The translations under genes and the position numbers were made by a program. Below, piece after piece: positions 34,685-43,171 of a stretch of 64,000 nucleotides of DNA. The notes beneath the pieces were generated by a model. It worked only from the letters and a program-made list of their open reading frames with translations, had not been told where the DNA came from and ran no database searches. This stretch comes from an uncultured Bacteroidales bacterium (GTDB lineage: Bacteria > Bacteroidota > Bacteroidia > Bacteroidales > UBA932), in NCBI GenBank assembly GCA_910585445.1, contig CAJUEK010000002.1:58274-122273 (forward strand), given 5' to 3'. How positions within the stretch are numbered: the first letter of the stretch is position 1; the number at the start of each line of letters is the position of its first letter.

Positions 34685-37477
34685 ATGAACTGTAGAGTCA
34701 TATATGTTTTATCGGCATGTCTTGCTTTGTCCGGACTGTCAGCCTGCATAGAAGAGCCTATGTTTGAGGACGGGCTTGTAGGCGAAGGTGAGAGTACTGT
34801 GTCTTTCGGGGCAGCGTTCCGTCCGATGGAAGATGCAACGCTTGGAAAGACACGCAGTTTGGGCGGTAATGAAATCAGGGACATAAATGATATGTCTGTT
34901 GTGATGTACAGGGAAGACGGCTCCCTCGCATCCTATTATTATTTTGACAAAGATGAACTTACGGTCACGGATGAGCCGCGGCCAGGGTATGATGAGAGTG
35001 TGACCAAAAACGTTGCATTCCAGTGCAAGGTCCCTTACGGAAGATACCGTATTTATGCCATTGCAAATATGGGCAATCTGACAGCGGACGACCGCATCCT
35101 TACAGAAGGTGAGTTTAAGGCTTTGCCGCTGGAATGGAACCATGAGGATATCGCGGCAAACAATCAGATGTCAGGATATTTCAGTGATTCGCCGTCCACT
35201 GCCTATGCCTCAGGTGAGGCTCAGCTTCTGACCATAGGCAAGTCGGACATTAGTCTTCATGCCTGGCTCAGGAGGGCTGTCTCAAAGGTTACGGTCGCTT
35301 TCCGGGCCGACAGCCTGAAGGATAACATATACATATACATAAAGTCAGCCCAGATAAAGGATATTCCTTTGGGCTGCAAACTGGTTGACGCGAATGCACC
35401 TGATTCTGCAGAGGAGCTTCTTCATGAGGGAGATACTGTGCAGTTCGGTAAGGGAGATGAATATCAGATGTGGCCTGCCCTTTCCTGCGGGCGCGGTGCA
35501 AACCGGTATGGGAATCATGACAATGACGCCCCGTCGTTGTTCTTCTATGAGAATATGCAGGGAAAGCATCCGGACAAACATAAGTACGGAAATTTTGAAA
35601 GCAAAGATAATGTCCCTTACGGTACATATGTTGAGGTGAAGGGCTATTACATAAACAAATCAACGGAGAATCCGTCATATGGCAATATCACCTACAGATG
35701 CATGCTTGGCAAGAACATGACGGACGATTTCAATGCGGAGAGGAACACTCATTATAAGCTTACGCTGGTGTTCAGAAATGACGCCAACGACCCTGACTGG
35801 CATATAGAGTATGACTATCAGCCCGCGCCGCCTGAAATCATCGTTCCGAGTCCTATTTATATATCGTATCTGGCCAATCAGAGCGTTGATATTCCTGTCA
35901 CCATATACTATGACAAAAATATTACGTCGGTCAAGTCCGTGACTGCGGAAATCATACGTAATGACTGGGGATTCGAGGGACATAAATATGACTATACCAA
36001 CAAGGATCTGACAAACGGTTTCCTTTCGCTTGAACTGCTGAATACCAATGTGTTGACAGATAGGAAAACTCAGTATGCCCCGAAAAAGACTTATACGGAG
36101 TTCGATGAGATTACTGATGAAAAGTATACGATAAGGGTTCCGGTTTATACAAGGCCGATGAATATGGGCAGCAGTTTTTCCGGAAACAATTATTTTGTGG
36201 GGCGAAGGCGTTATGCCACGGTACGGCTGACTGCCACGCTTGAGGATGAAAGTGTTGTTGTGAAGCCTTTTGACGTGGAAATCATCCAGTCGCGGCGTCT
36301 GGTGAATCCTAAGGGTGTTTGGCGCAAATGGGATTCGGAAAAGCCTTTCCGCATTACATTGAAGAACTCTGATTCTGAGCCTACCGTGGCTACGGTCTTT
36401 GAGCCTCTTCCTTCTGACGGACCTTGGACGGCTTCAATTGTGAAAGGCGCCGATTGGGTGCGGATCAAAGATACGGAAAGCCAGACTTGGGGAACAGAAG
36501 ATGTGAGCGGTGGCACAGGCTCGAAGATTGAGTTTGACTACAAGCCTGCTTCCAAGTGTTCCGGTGAGAACGAAAGCCGCTTCGGACTTATTGAAATAAA
36601 ATTCCACAACAATACTTGTACCCATATGGTTCTGGTGAGTCAGGGAACTGCACCGGTCGAGCTTGACGGCAGGAGGTGGCATATGGCAAATGTGAAATAC
36701 AGCGGAACCGACGCTGAAAACCCTCTGATGGAAGGCTCTATGTTTGCTTACGGAAACTCTGACAATGCGATTTTGTCTTCGAATAACCTGAAGGATGGCT
36801 ATGGGTTTGATATTTCCTGCCTTTGGAAAAGATTTGACGTATATGATTCCCAAGGCAATGTCCGGCAAAAGCTGCTTAATGACATAGGCAATTTATTGGA
36901 CGGATTTACTGATGACAGAATGACTGAAAACGGCAAGTGCCGTGTGGCGAATACGGAAGATTGGGCGGATCTTGCTACAGATAAATATATACGCTATTAT
37001 GGTATCCTTTATGGGGATGAGTGCGAAGAAACCCTCAGCTCAAACAAGGTTACAAATACTTATACGAATGCAGGGGATGTAAAAGGCATGAGAGGATGTT
37101 TCGTTTGTGACCCCTTGACGGGAAAGCATCTGTTCTTCCCTATCGGCAATACCGGTTATGGACGAAGAAAATATATCGACAATACCAATAGGGATGAAGC
37201 TACGCACCCTAATCAAGGTGAAGGCGTGTTGAAATATGCTTCGAGAACTTCTGAGATGGAAAAAGGAACAGCGGAGAAACTGCCTAACTATTACAGTCTG
37301 TGGAATGAGCCTGGTGCTGTATATTTGTATGGCGAAAGGAAAGAGGTCTCTAATGAATCGTATCGCTATGGGTTCGATATCAATTATTTCAGTTTCGGAT
37401 TTGAGGAATTTTCTGTGGATATGATAAAAAACCATGGACGTTCGGATTTCTGTTTCATCCGCAGGATAGACAACTGA
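34685..37477 (+). CDS. Large fimbrial tip-like lipoprotein (DUF4906-like)
   Basis: 930 residues, signal with lipobox at Cys21 (SGLSAC), and GKTRSLGG soon after, similar to the Arg site in the major subunit. The N-terminal 350 residues look fimbrillin-like (INDMSVVMYREDGSLASYYYF; LHAWLRRAVSKVTVAFRADSL). A middle part (about 380-660) has Ig-like strands with BACON-type text (GPWTASIVKGADWVRI). The last 250 residues are rich in Gly/Tyr/Asn (GMRGCFVCDPLTGKHLFFP) and could be a lectin-like adhesin. The size and last position fit a DUF4906-type tip protein. It ends 45 bp before a terminator. Confidence 0.7.
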   Translation: MNCRVIYVLSACLALSGLSACIEEPMFEDGLVGEGESTVSFGAAFRPMEDATLGKTRSLGGNEIRDINDMSVVMYREDGSLASYYYFDKDELTVTDEPRPGYDESVTKNVAFQCKVPYGRYRIYAIANMGNLTADDRILTEGEFKALPLEWNHEDIAANNQMSGYFSDSPSTAYASGEAQLLTIGKSDISLHAWLRRAVSKVTVAFRADSLKDNIYIYIKSAQIKDIPLGCKLVDANAPDSAEELLHEGDTVQFGKGDEYQMWPALSCGRGANRYGNHDNDAPSLFFYENMQGKHPDKHKYGNFESKDNVPYGTYVEVKGYYINKSTENPSYGNITYRCMLGKNMTDDFNAERNTHYKLTLVFRNDANDPDWHIEYDYQPAPPEIIVPSPIYISYLANQSVDIPVTIYYDKNITSVKSVTAEIIRNDWGFEGHKYDYTNKDLTNGFLSLELLNTNVLTDRKTQYAPKKTYTEFDEITDEKYTIRVPVYTRPMNMGSSFSGNNYFVGRRRYATVRLTATLEDESVVVKPFDVEIIQSRRLVNPKGVWRKWDSEKPFRITLKNSDSEPTVATVFEPLPSDGPWTASIVKGADWVRIKDTESQTWGTEDVSGGTGSKIEFDYKPASKCSGENESRFGLIEIKFHNNTCTHMVLVSQGTAPVELDGRRWHMANVKYSGTDAENPLMEGSMFAYGNSDNAILSSNNLKDGYGFDISCLWKRFDVYDSQGNVRQKLLNDIGNLLDGFTDDRMTENGKCRVANTEDWADLATDKYIRYYGILYGDECEETLSSNKVTNTYTNAGDVKGMRGCFVCDPLTGKHLFFPIGNTGYGRRKYIDNTNRDEATHPNQGEGVLKYASRTSEMEKGTAEKLPNYYSLWNEPGAVYLYGERKEVSNESYRYGFDINYFSFGFEEFSVDMIKNHGRSDFCFIRRIDN

Positions 37478-37522
37478 CGCTTGTCACATAATGCGTGCGA
37501 AGTCGCATCATATTGAAGATTG

Positions 37523-37574
37523 ATGCCCGTTCCCAAAAGGTTGCCTTTATCTTTGGAAACGGGCATTTTTTTTT
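37523..37574 (+). terminator. Terminator of the fimbrial operon
   Basis: Arms 37523-37537 and 37552-37566 pair at 14 of 15 positions with a 14-nt loop, followed by nine T (37566-37574): a strong Rho-independent signal. Confidence 0.9.
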
Positions 37575-37591
37575 GGGGGGGGGAGGGAGGG
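37575..37591. repeat. G9 tract with G-quadruplex-like motif
   Basis: Nine G, then A, GGG, A, GGG. Four or more G3 runs with one-base loops can form a G-quadruplex. It follows the fimbrial terminator directly and precedes the end of the Rpn-type gene by 14 bp. Confidence 0.8.
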
Positions 37592-37605
37592 CATCCGGCA
37601 GGCCG

Positions 37606-38532
37606 CTATGCCAGATTGCCAATCATCTCTGCCGTCAGACCGGTGTATTTGGCCACAGTCTCCACTGGCATGCCGTCCGCCAGCATTGCCCTGGCAGTCT
37701 CATTTACTCTTTCTGCTGCTTCTTTTCTTCCCTCTGCCAATCCTTTCGCCAGGCCTTGTTCAAAGGCATAGTCCTTAATTTCCAGAATGTCTCTTTCGTC
37801 CAGCATAGCTTTCTCGTATTTAGTTTTCTTCTGTTCATCGAAAGCGGCGATTCTGCATGCCTCCAGCAATTGATTGAAAAACGGCTTTTCCCTTATGGCC
37901 TCCGGAATATCGATTAGTGATGAACTGTGCTTGAAAATGTAGAAAAGCCAGTCCCTGTCGGTCTTGCACTCTCTTTCGCTCTTGGTGAACCTTTCCAATT
38001 CTGCAAATATAATGGAAATAGTGGGAGGTGCAGCTTCTCCTGTTCTCTTTTCTGTGAAGGAATAATAAGACACGATGTTGTTCGTGTTCCAAAGGGACGT
38101 TTCAAGATGCTGCATCCTGTAATTCAGGAAAGCCACAATATAGACAGGCTTGAGTATGGAATACCTCTCCTTGGCTTTCAGTTGTCTGTGGAAAGCTCCG
38201 GCAGCATAGAATACGCATCTTTGGAAGAATCCTGACCTGTTCTCCCGTTGCACTTCTACTATGAATGTCGTTCCGTCGGTTCCTTTGCAGATAAGGTCAA
38301 GCTTCGTTAGTTTTCCGTCCCGGGTGTCTTTCCCCTGTTCCCTGTCGCTGTAATATTTTTCGATGTCGCTGATTTGGGCCTGAGGCGGGAGCACCTCATT
38401 TAGAAGCCCGATGAGCAGCGTTTTGTTGGCCTCGTCCGCGAATACGGCCTTGAATCCCGAGTCATAAGTCAGGTCAACGAAAATCCCTTTCGGTTCAGAC
38501 CCATAGCAATTGTCATACATGACCATAAGCAT
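37606..38532 (-). CDS. Rpn-family PD-(D/E)XK nuclease / recombination-promoting transposase-like protein
   Basis: 308 residues. The N-terminal FVDLTYDSGFKAVFADEANKTLLIGLLNEVL and the later KLDLICKGTDGTTFIVEVQRENRSGF match the PDDEXK_2/Rpn family (PF12784): Asp in the first strand and E-V-Q in the second, with Gln replacing the usual Lys. The C-terminus has the helical AFEQGLAKGLAEGRKEAAERV run. E. coli Rpn proteins are nucleases that promote recombination. Three Met codons crowd the N-terminus; the first is used. It likely belongs to a small accessory segment with the next ATPase. Confidence 0.85.
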   Translation of the reverse strand: MLMVMYDNCYGSEPKGIFVDLTYDSGFKAVFADEANKTLLIGLLNEVLPPQAQISDIEKYYSDREQGKDTRDGKLTKLDLICKGTDGTTFIVEVQRENRSGFFQRCVFYAAGAFHRQLKAKERYSILKPVYIVAFLNYRMQHLETSLWNTNNIVSYYSFTEKRTGEAAPPTISIIFAELERFTKSERECKTDRDWLFYIFKHSSSLIDIPEAIREKPFFNQLLEACRIAAFDEQKKTKYEKAMLDERDILEIKDYAFEQGLAKGLAEGRKEAAERVNETARAMLADGMPVETVAKYTGLTAEMIGNLA

Positions 38533-38842
38533 TAAAATTCATGTCGCAAAGTGAGCGAAAGTTATCCGTGTAACGAAAATTTACGCGGATAAATCAAAAA
38601 ATGGCGTTCTGAAGCATCTCCAGTCGAGAAATCAGAACGGAAATTTGTCTGATTTTTACAAAATTCAGCCAAAATGTTCCTTGATTTATTAAATATTGAG
38701 ATTACTGCAATTATTCATGAAATTAATATTGAGATACATGAGAAGTGGGCAAACAAATTGAGATTAGTGTAGGCATGACATGTGAAATATTTTGAGATTA
38801 GTGTAAATTGCATTACCTTAGTTTTCAATTAAAGGCTTTTAT
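38533..38842. other. 310-bp intergenic region with four spaced TTGAGAT direct repeats
   Basis: AT-rich, no coding frame. TTGAG(A)T repeats start at 38696, 38729, 38758 and 38792 (spacing 33, 29, 34 bp, about three helical turns each); the last two extend to TTGAGATTAGTGTA. They precede the ATPase start by 50-150 bp and look like operator sites, though no regulator is encoded nearby. Confidence 0.5.
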
Positions 38843-40174
38843 ATGATATTCAAAAGGAAAATATACGATGAACTTCTGCTGTGGAAGCGGACGGATGACG
38901 GCAGGACAGCCGTATTGATACAGGGCGCAAGGCGTGTGGGCAAATCTACGATTGCCGAAGAGTTTGCAGCTAAAGAATACGAAACCTATATACTGGTGGA
39001 TTTTGCTGCCTGTTCTACCGAAATCCGGGAGTTGTTCAATGACCTTTCCGATCTTAACCGTATTTTTATGCGCCTGCAACTTGAATATGGAGTAGAGTTG
39101 AAGAAACGGAAGTCAGCCATCATCTTTGATGAAGTCCAGCTTGCGCCAAAGGCAAGGCAGGCTATCAAATATCTTGTGAAAGACGGAAGGTACGATTATA
39201 TAGAAACCGGCTCTCTTATATCCATACGCAAGAATGTCAAGGATATTCTGATTCCAAGTGAGGAAGTGAAACTTTATATGTACCCGATGGACTATGAGGA
39301 GTTCAAGTGGGCGTTGGGAGATACGGCTACGGTAAAACTGCTTCAAGGCTGTTTCCGGAACAGGACATCATTAGGAGATGTGACCAACCGCAAACTGATG
39401 CGTGACTTCCGCCTGTATATGCTGGTAGGAGGTATGCCGCAGGCTGTTGCGTCTTATCTTGAAAGCAATAACCTGGAAAAGGTGGACAGCGTGAAACGAT
39501 CCATCATAACATTGTATGAAGATGACTTCAATAAGATAGACCCTACGGGTAACGCATCCAAAATGTTCCGTCAGATTCCAGCCCAACTGACGAGCAACGC
39601 CAACAGGTACCAGGCATGGAGCGCGACGGACGGAAAACGTAATTCTGAATTGGCGGAGATTGTCTCGGAAATAAAGGAATCAATGGTAGTCAATATGTCT
39701 TATCATGTCAACGATCCGGGCATGGGGATGGCATTGCACCAAGCCACGGACAAATACAAGATGTTTGCTGGCGATACAGGCTTGTTTGTCACGCTCGCAT
39801 TTTGGGACAAGAAGTTTACTGATAACACGATTTATCATAAACTGCTCAGTGACAAATTAAGTGCGGATCTTGGATACGTCTATGAAAACGTTATTGCACA
39901 AATGTTGAAAGCCTCCGGGCATGAGTTATACTATTACACATTTCCTACTGACAGCGGAAAGCACAACTACGAAGTGGATTTTCTGATTGCCGACGGGGAC
40001 AAGATAAGTCCTGTTGAGGTAAAATCTTCCGGTTATAAGGCACATGCTTCGTTGGATGCCTTTTGCAAAAAGTTTTCAGTCCGGATAAAAAACAAGTATC
40101 TGATTTACACGAAAGATATGCGTAAAGAGGAGGATGTGCAATATCTTCCGGCATATATGACAATGTTTCTATGA
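38843..40174 (+). CDS. AAA_14 / DUF4143 ATPase
   Basis: 443 residues. Walker A at 28-36 (GARRVGKST), Walker B in KKRKSAIIFDEVQL, and IETGSLISIRKN as sensor 1. The C-terminal DUF4143 part ends with EVDFLIADGDKISPVEVKSSGYKAH, which has the D-(n)-E-V-K arrangement of a PD-(D/E)XK nuclease fold. The family is common as isolated accessory genes, with unknown physiological role. Next to an Rpn-type nuclease and in AT-richer DNA, it may have been acquired horizontally. Confidence 0.88.
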   Translation: MIFKRKIYDELLLWKRTDDGRTAVLIQGARRVGKSTIAEEFAAKEYETYILVDFAACSTEIRELFNDLSDLNRIFMRLQLEYGVELKKRKSAIIFDEVQLAPKARQAIKYLVKDGRYDYIETGSLISIRKNVKDILIPSEEVKLYMYPMDYEEFKWALGDTATVKLLQGCFRNRTSLGDVTNRKLMRDFRLYMLVGGMPQAVASYLESNNLEKVDSVKRSIITLYEDDFNKIDPTGNASKMFRQIPAQLTSNANRYQAWSATDGKRNSELAEIVSEIKESMVVNMSYHVNDPGMGMALHQATDKYKMFAGDTGLFVTLAFWDKKFTDNTIYHKLLSDKLSADLGYVYENVIAQMLKASGHELYYYTFPTDSGKHNYEVDFLIADGDKISPVEVKSSGYKAHASLDAFCKKFSVRIKNKYLIYTKDMRKEEDVQYLPAYMTMFL

Positions 40175-40312
40175 TTATGGGGGAGCTGTCAAATATTCCC
40201 CGAAGATTAAGTGAGAACGGACAGTCTTGTAGGTGAGGCCATCGGGTTGGCAAAGGAAAATTCGGGAGAACTGTTGCAACTTTCGTCATGCTTATTATGC
40301 GAGCAATGCGTG

Positions 40313-40344
40313 ATTGGAATTTTTGCGGGAAATTCATAACTTTG
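40313..40344 (+). promoter_or_regulatory. Probable promoter of proS
   Basis: TAACTTTG at 40337-40344 matches TAnnTTTG; ATTG lies at 40313-40316 with 20 nt between, one base off the -33 consensus. The proS start is about 120 bp downstream. The rest of the 289-bp gap holds no other feature I can support. Confidence 0.5.
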
Positions 40345-40463
40345 CGGATTGTTCGGGATGGTAATGTGGTGACCTTTTGGAATGGTCTCATGTGTGAAGC
40401 CGGACAATTGGCCGCCGTTGTGGTGGCGCTGTGAAAAAGAATAACATAAAAAGCAATAATATA

Positions 40464-41945
40464 ATGGCAAAAGAAGTTACAAAAAGGTCTGACGACTACT
40501 CAAAGTGGTATGACAACCTTGTGGTCAAGGCAGACTTGGCTGAGCGTTCAGCAGTGAGGGGATGTATGGTAATAAAGCCATATGGCTATGCTATCTGGGA
40601 GAAAATGCAGCAGGTTCTTGACAAAATGTTCAAGGACACCGGGCATGTCAACGCATATTTCCCTCTTTTCATCCCCAAATCTTTCCTCAGCAGGGAAGCC
40701 GAGCATGTGGAGGGATTCGCCAAGGAGTGCGCCGTTGTGACGCACCACAGGCTTATGGCCAATCCTGACGGCCCGGGAGTCGTTGTTGACCCGTCAGCAA
40801 GACTTGAGGAGGAGCTTGTCGTGAGGCCGACTTCAGAGACCATTATCTGGAACACTTACAAGAACTGGGTCACATCATGGAGGGATCTTCCTATAATGTG
40901 CAACCAGTGGGCGAATGTGGTGCGCTGGGAGATGCGTACCCGCCTTTTCCTCCGCACGGCCGAATTTCTTTGGCAGGAGGGCCACACTGCACATTCTACC
41001 GAACAGGAGGCTATTGCAGAGGCAACAAAGATGGTCGGAGTGTATGCTGACTTTGCACGCAACTGGATGGCGCTTCCGGTGGTTGTTGGCCACAAGAGCC
41101 CTAACGAGAGGTTTGCCGGTGCCCTTGACACGATGACAATCGAGGCCCTGATGCAGGACGGAAAGGCTTTGCAGGCCGGCACATCGCATTTCCTCGGACA
41201 GAATTTCGCAAAGGCTTTCGACGTGATGTTCACCAACAGGGAAGGAAAGCAGGAATATGTATGGGCTACTTCATGGGGCGTGTCAACGCGTCTTATGGGT
41301 GCACTTATCATGGCTCACGGCGACGACAACGGTCTTGTGCTTCCTCCGAAGCTCGCTCCTATACAGGTTGTTATGGTGCCTATCCCAGGCAAGGACGAAG
41401 AAGGCAACAAGGCCATAGCCGAAAAGATGGATGAGCTTAAGAAAGAGCTTGAGTCACACGGCCACAGTGTCAAGATAGATGACCGTGACACCCTGCGTCC
41501 CGGATTCAAGTTCGCTGAATGGGAGCTTAAGGGAGTTCCTGTACGTCTTGCCATCGGTGCGCGCGACCTTGCGAACGGAACAGTAGAGGTTGCCCGCCGT
41601 GATACCGGAGAGAAGATTTCAGCTTCTGTTGAGGGACTGGGCAAGAGGATTGAGGACCTGCTTGACGAGATTCAGGAGAATATCTATGCAAGGGCTTTGA
41701 AATTCCGTGACGACAGCATCCGCAAGGTTGACACATGGGAGCAGTTCAAGGAGGAAATCACCAAGGGAGGCTTCCTGCTCTGCCATTGGGACGGCACTCC
41801 AGAGACTGAGGAAAGGATTAAGGAGGAGACAAAGGCAACCATCCGTTGCATACCTATGGACAGCGCGGTCTGTGAAGAGGAGGGAACCTGCATATATTCC
41901 GGAAAGCCTTCTCACCGCAGGGTTCTGTTCGCTATTTCATATTAG
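40464..41945 (+). CDS. proS: Prolyl-tRNA synthetase (archaeal/eukaryal-type)
   Basis: A 493-residue class II synthetase of the short type without the editing insertion. Motifs: [15 protein letters not shown], class II motif 2 in the [16 protein letters not shown] to [23 protein letters not shown] region, and a C-terminal anticodon-binding and zinc-like domain ending [18 protein letters not shown]. The start at 40464 ([16 protein letters not shown]) matches family N-termini; a GTG at 40431 would add eleven non-conserved residues. Confidence 0.95.
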   Translation: MAKEVTKRSDDYSKWYDNLVVKADLAERSAVRGCMVIKPYGYAIWEKMQQVLDKMFKDTGHVNAYFPLFIPKSFLSREAEHVEGFAKECAVVTHHRLMANPDGPGVVVDPSARLEEELVVRPTSETIIWNTYKNWVTSWRDLPIMCNQWANVVRWEMRTRLFLRTAEFLWQEGHTAHSTEQEAIAEATKMVGVYADFARNWMALPVVVGHKSPNERFAGALDTMTIEALMQDGKALQAGTSHFLGQNFAKAFDVMFTNREGKQEYVWATSWGVSTRLMGALIMAHGDDNGLVLPPKLAPIQVVMVPIPGKDEEGNKAIAEKMDELKKELESHGHSVKIDDRDTLRPGFKFAEWELKGVPVRLAIGARDLANGTVEVARRDTGEKISASVEGLGKRIEDLLDEIQENIYARALKFRDDSIRKVDTWEQFKEEITKGGFLLCHWDGTPETEERIKEETKATIRCIPMDSAVCEEEGTCIYSGKPSHRRVLFAISY

Positions 41946-42081
41946 CGGAGACCAGAGGATTGTTTTCAGCCAGTTTTGCAGGCTGTACCTGCTGATGGCA
42001 TGCAAAATGCATTGCCCGGCTTGCTTTTGCATATCAGATTATTCACCATGCTCCTTTCCTTAAGGGGCATAAACAGAGACA

Positions 42082-43167
42082 ATGATGAAAAGAACTTTTA
42101 TCACTATTGTTGCATCTTGTGCGGCTTTGCTCCCGTCTTTCGCACAGGACGCCCAGCAGGCAGCTGCAGAGGCTGCAAAGACCATTACTACGGCTCCGGT
42201 TGCCGAGCCGAAGGTTGAAAAGCCGAAATATTGGACAAACTCCCTCAAAACGCAGATTAATGTCGGCCAGACCTCTCTGACCAACTGGGCGGCCGGAGGA
42301 GACAACACTGTCTCTATGCAGGGATTTGTCGATGCCAATGCCAACTACAAGAAGAACGAGTTGTTCTGGAACAACCGCCTGCAGCTTGACTATGGCTTCC
42401 TGTATGCTTCATCCAAGCCTATATTCCAGAAAAACGCCGACCGCATATATCTGGAGAGCAAGTTCGGATATAAGACTGAGAAAATGAAGAACCTTTATTT
42501 CTCGGCCAACTATGATTTCAAATCACAGTTCGCGAACGGCTACGAGTACAAGACTCCTGGAGTGGAGAACATTGAGGACCTCCCGCGCAAGGACCAGATA
42601 CAGCACTGGAAAGATGCCCGTGAACTCAAATCCGGTTTCCTCGCGCCTGCATATACAAACCTCGCCCTCGGTATCGACTATACTCCGACCAAATGGCTCA
42701 CCGTCAACTTTGCGCCTGTCACAGGAGGTTTCGTTATAGTAAGGGATGAGGCTCTCAGGCAGAGCTACAGCATGGCTTTGAAAAAGGAATATGAGGGCAT
42801 TCCGGAGGCTGAACGTCCGACAGATGGCTCGCAGTTGCGCAATTACCGTTTCGAGCTCGGTGCCCAGCTGAAGCTTGACGTGAAGGTGAATGTGAACGAC
42901 AATTTCTCATACTCTTCACAGGTAGTGCTCTTCTCCAACTATCTTGACCATCCTGAGAACCTGCGTGTGAACTGGGACAACCGCTTTGACTGGAAGCTCG
43001 CGAAATATTTCTCATTCACCCTCACTACGAACCTCATCTATGACGACAAAATCATGATAACGTCTGATAAGGATATTGACAAGTATCCGAACGGAAGGCA
43101 GAGGGTGCAGTTCAAGGAGACGCTTGCCTTTGGCTTTACCTACACCATCGCAAGCAAAAAGAATTAG
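42082..43167 (+). CDS. DUF3078 secreted protein, probable outer-membrane beta-barrel
   Basis: 361 residues with a signal peptide ending near SFAQ22, an Ala-rich spacer, and the DUF3078 signature KTQINVGQTSLTNWAAGGDNTVSMQGFVDANANYKKNELFWNN split over residues 54-100. Aromatic alternating strands run to the C-terminus (TLAFGFTYTIASKKN). The family (PF11276) is restricted to Bacteroidota and has no established role. The start may be either of two adjacent ATG codons (42082 or 42085). tilS starts 4 bp after its stop. Confidence 0.85.
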   Translation: MMKRTFITIVASCAALLPSFAQDAQQAAAEAAKTITTAPVAEPKVEKPKYWTNSLKTQINVGQTSLTNWAAGGDNTVSMQGFVDANANYKKNELFWNNRLQLDYGFLYASSKPIFQKNADRIYLESKFGYKTEKMKNLYFSANYDFKSQFANGYEYKTPGVENIEDLPRKDQIQHWKDARELKSGFLAPAYTNLALGIDYTPTKWLTVNFAPVTGGFVIVRDEALRQSYSMALKKEYEGIPEAERPTDGSQLRNYRFELGAQLKLDVKVNVNDNFSYSSQVVLFSNYLDHPENLRVNWDNRFDWKLAKYFSFTLTTNLIYDDKIMITSDKDIDKYPNGRQRVQFKETLAFGFTYTIASKKN

Positions 43168-43171
43168 AAAC

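Noticed and set aside
33829..34884. 351-codon open frame antisense to the fimbrial accessory genes
   Set aside because: It spans two well-supported fimbrial genes on the opposite strand and its translation shows no family motif or signal; it is a shadow of codon bias.
37606..40174. Insertion sequence or transposon between the fimbrial operon and proS
   Set aside because: The Rpn-type protein belongs to a transposase-like family, but I found no terminal inverted repeats or target duplications around it or the ATPase.
41946..42081. tRNA or small RNA gene between proS and the DUF3078 gene
   Set aside because: No cloverleaf pairing or conserved T-loop text; the same check in other gaps also gave no tRNA.
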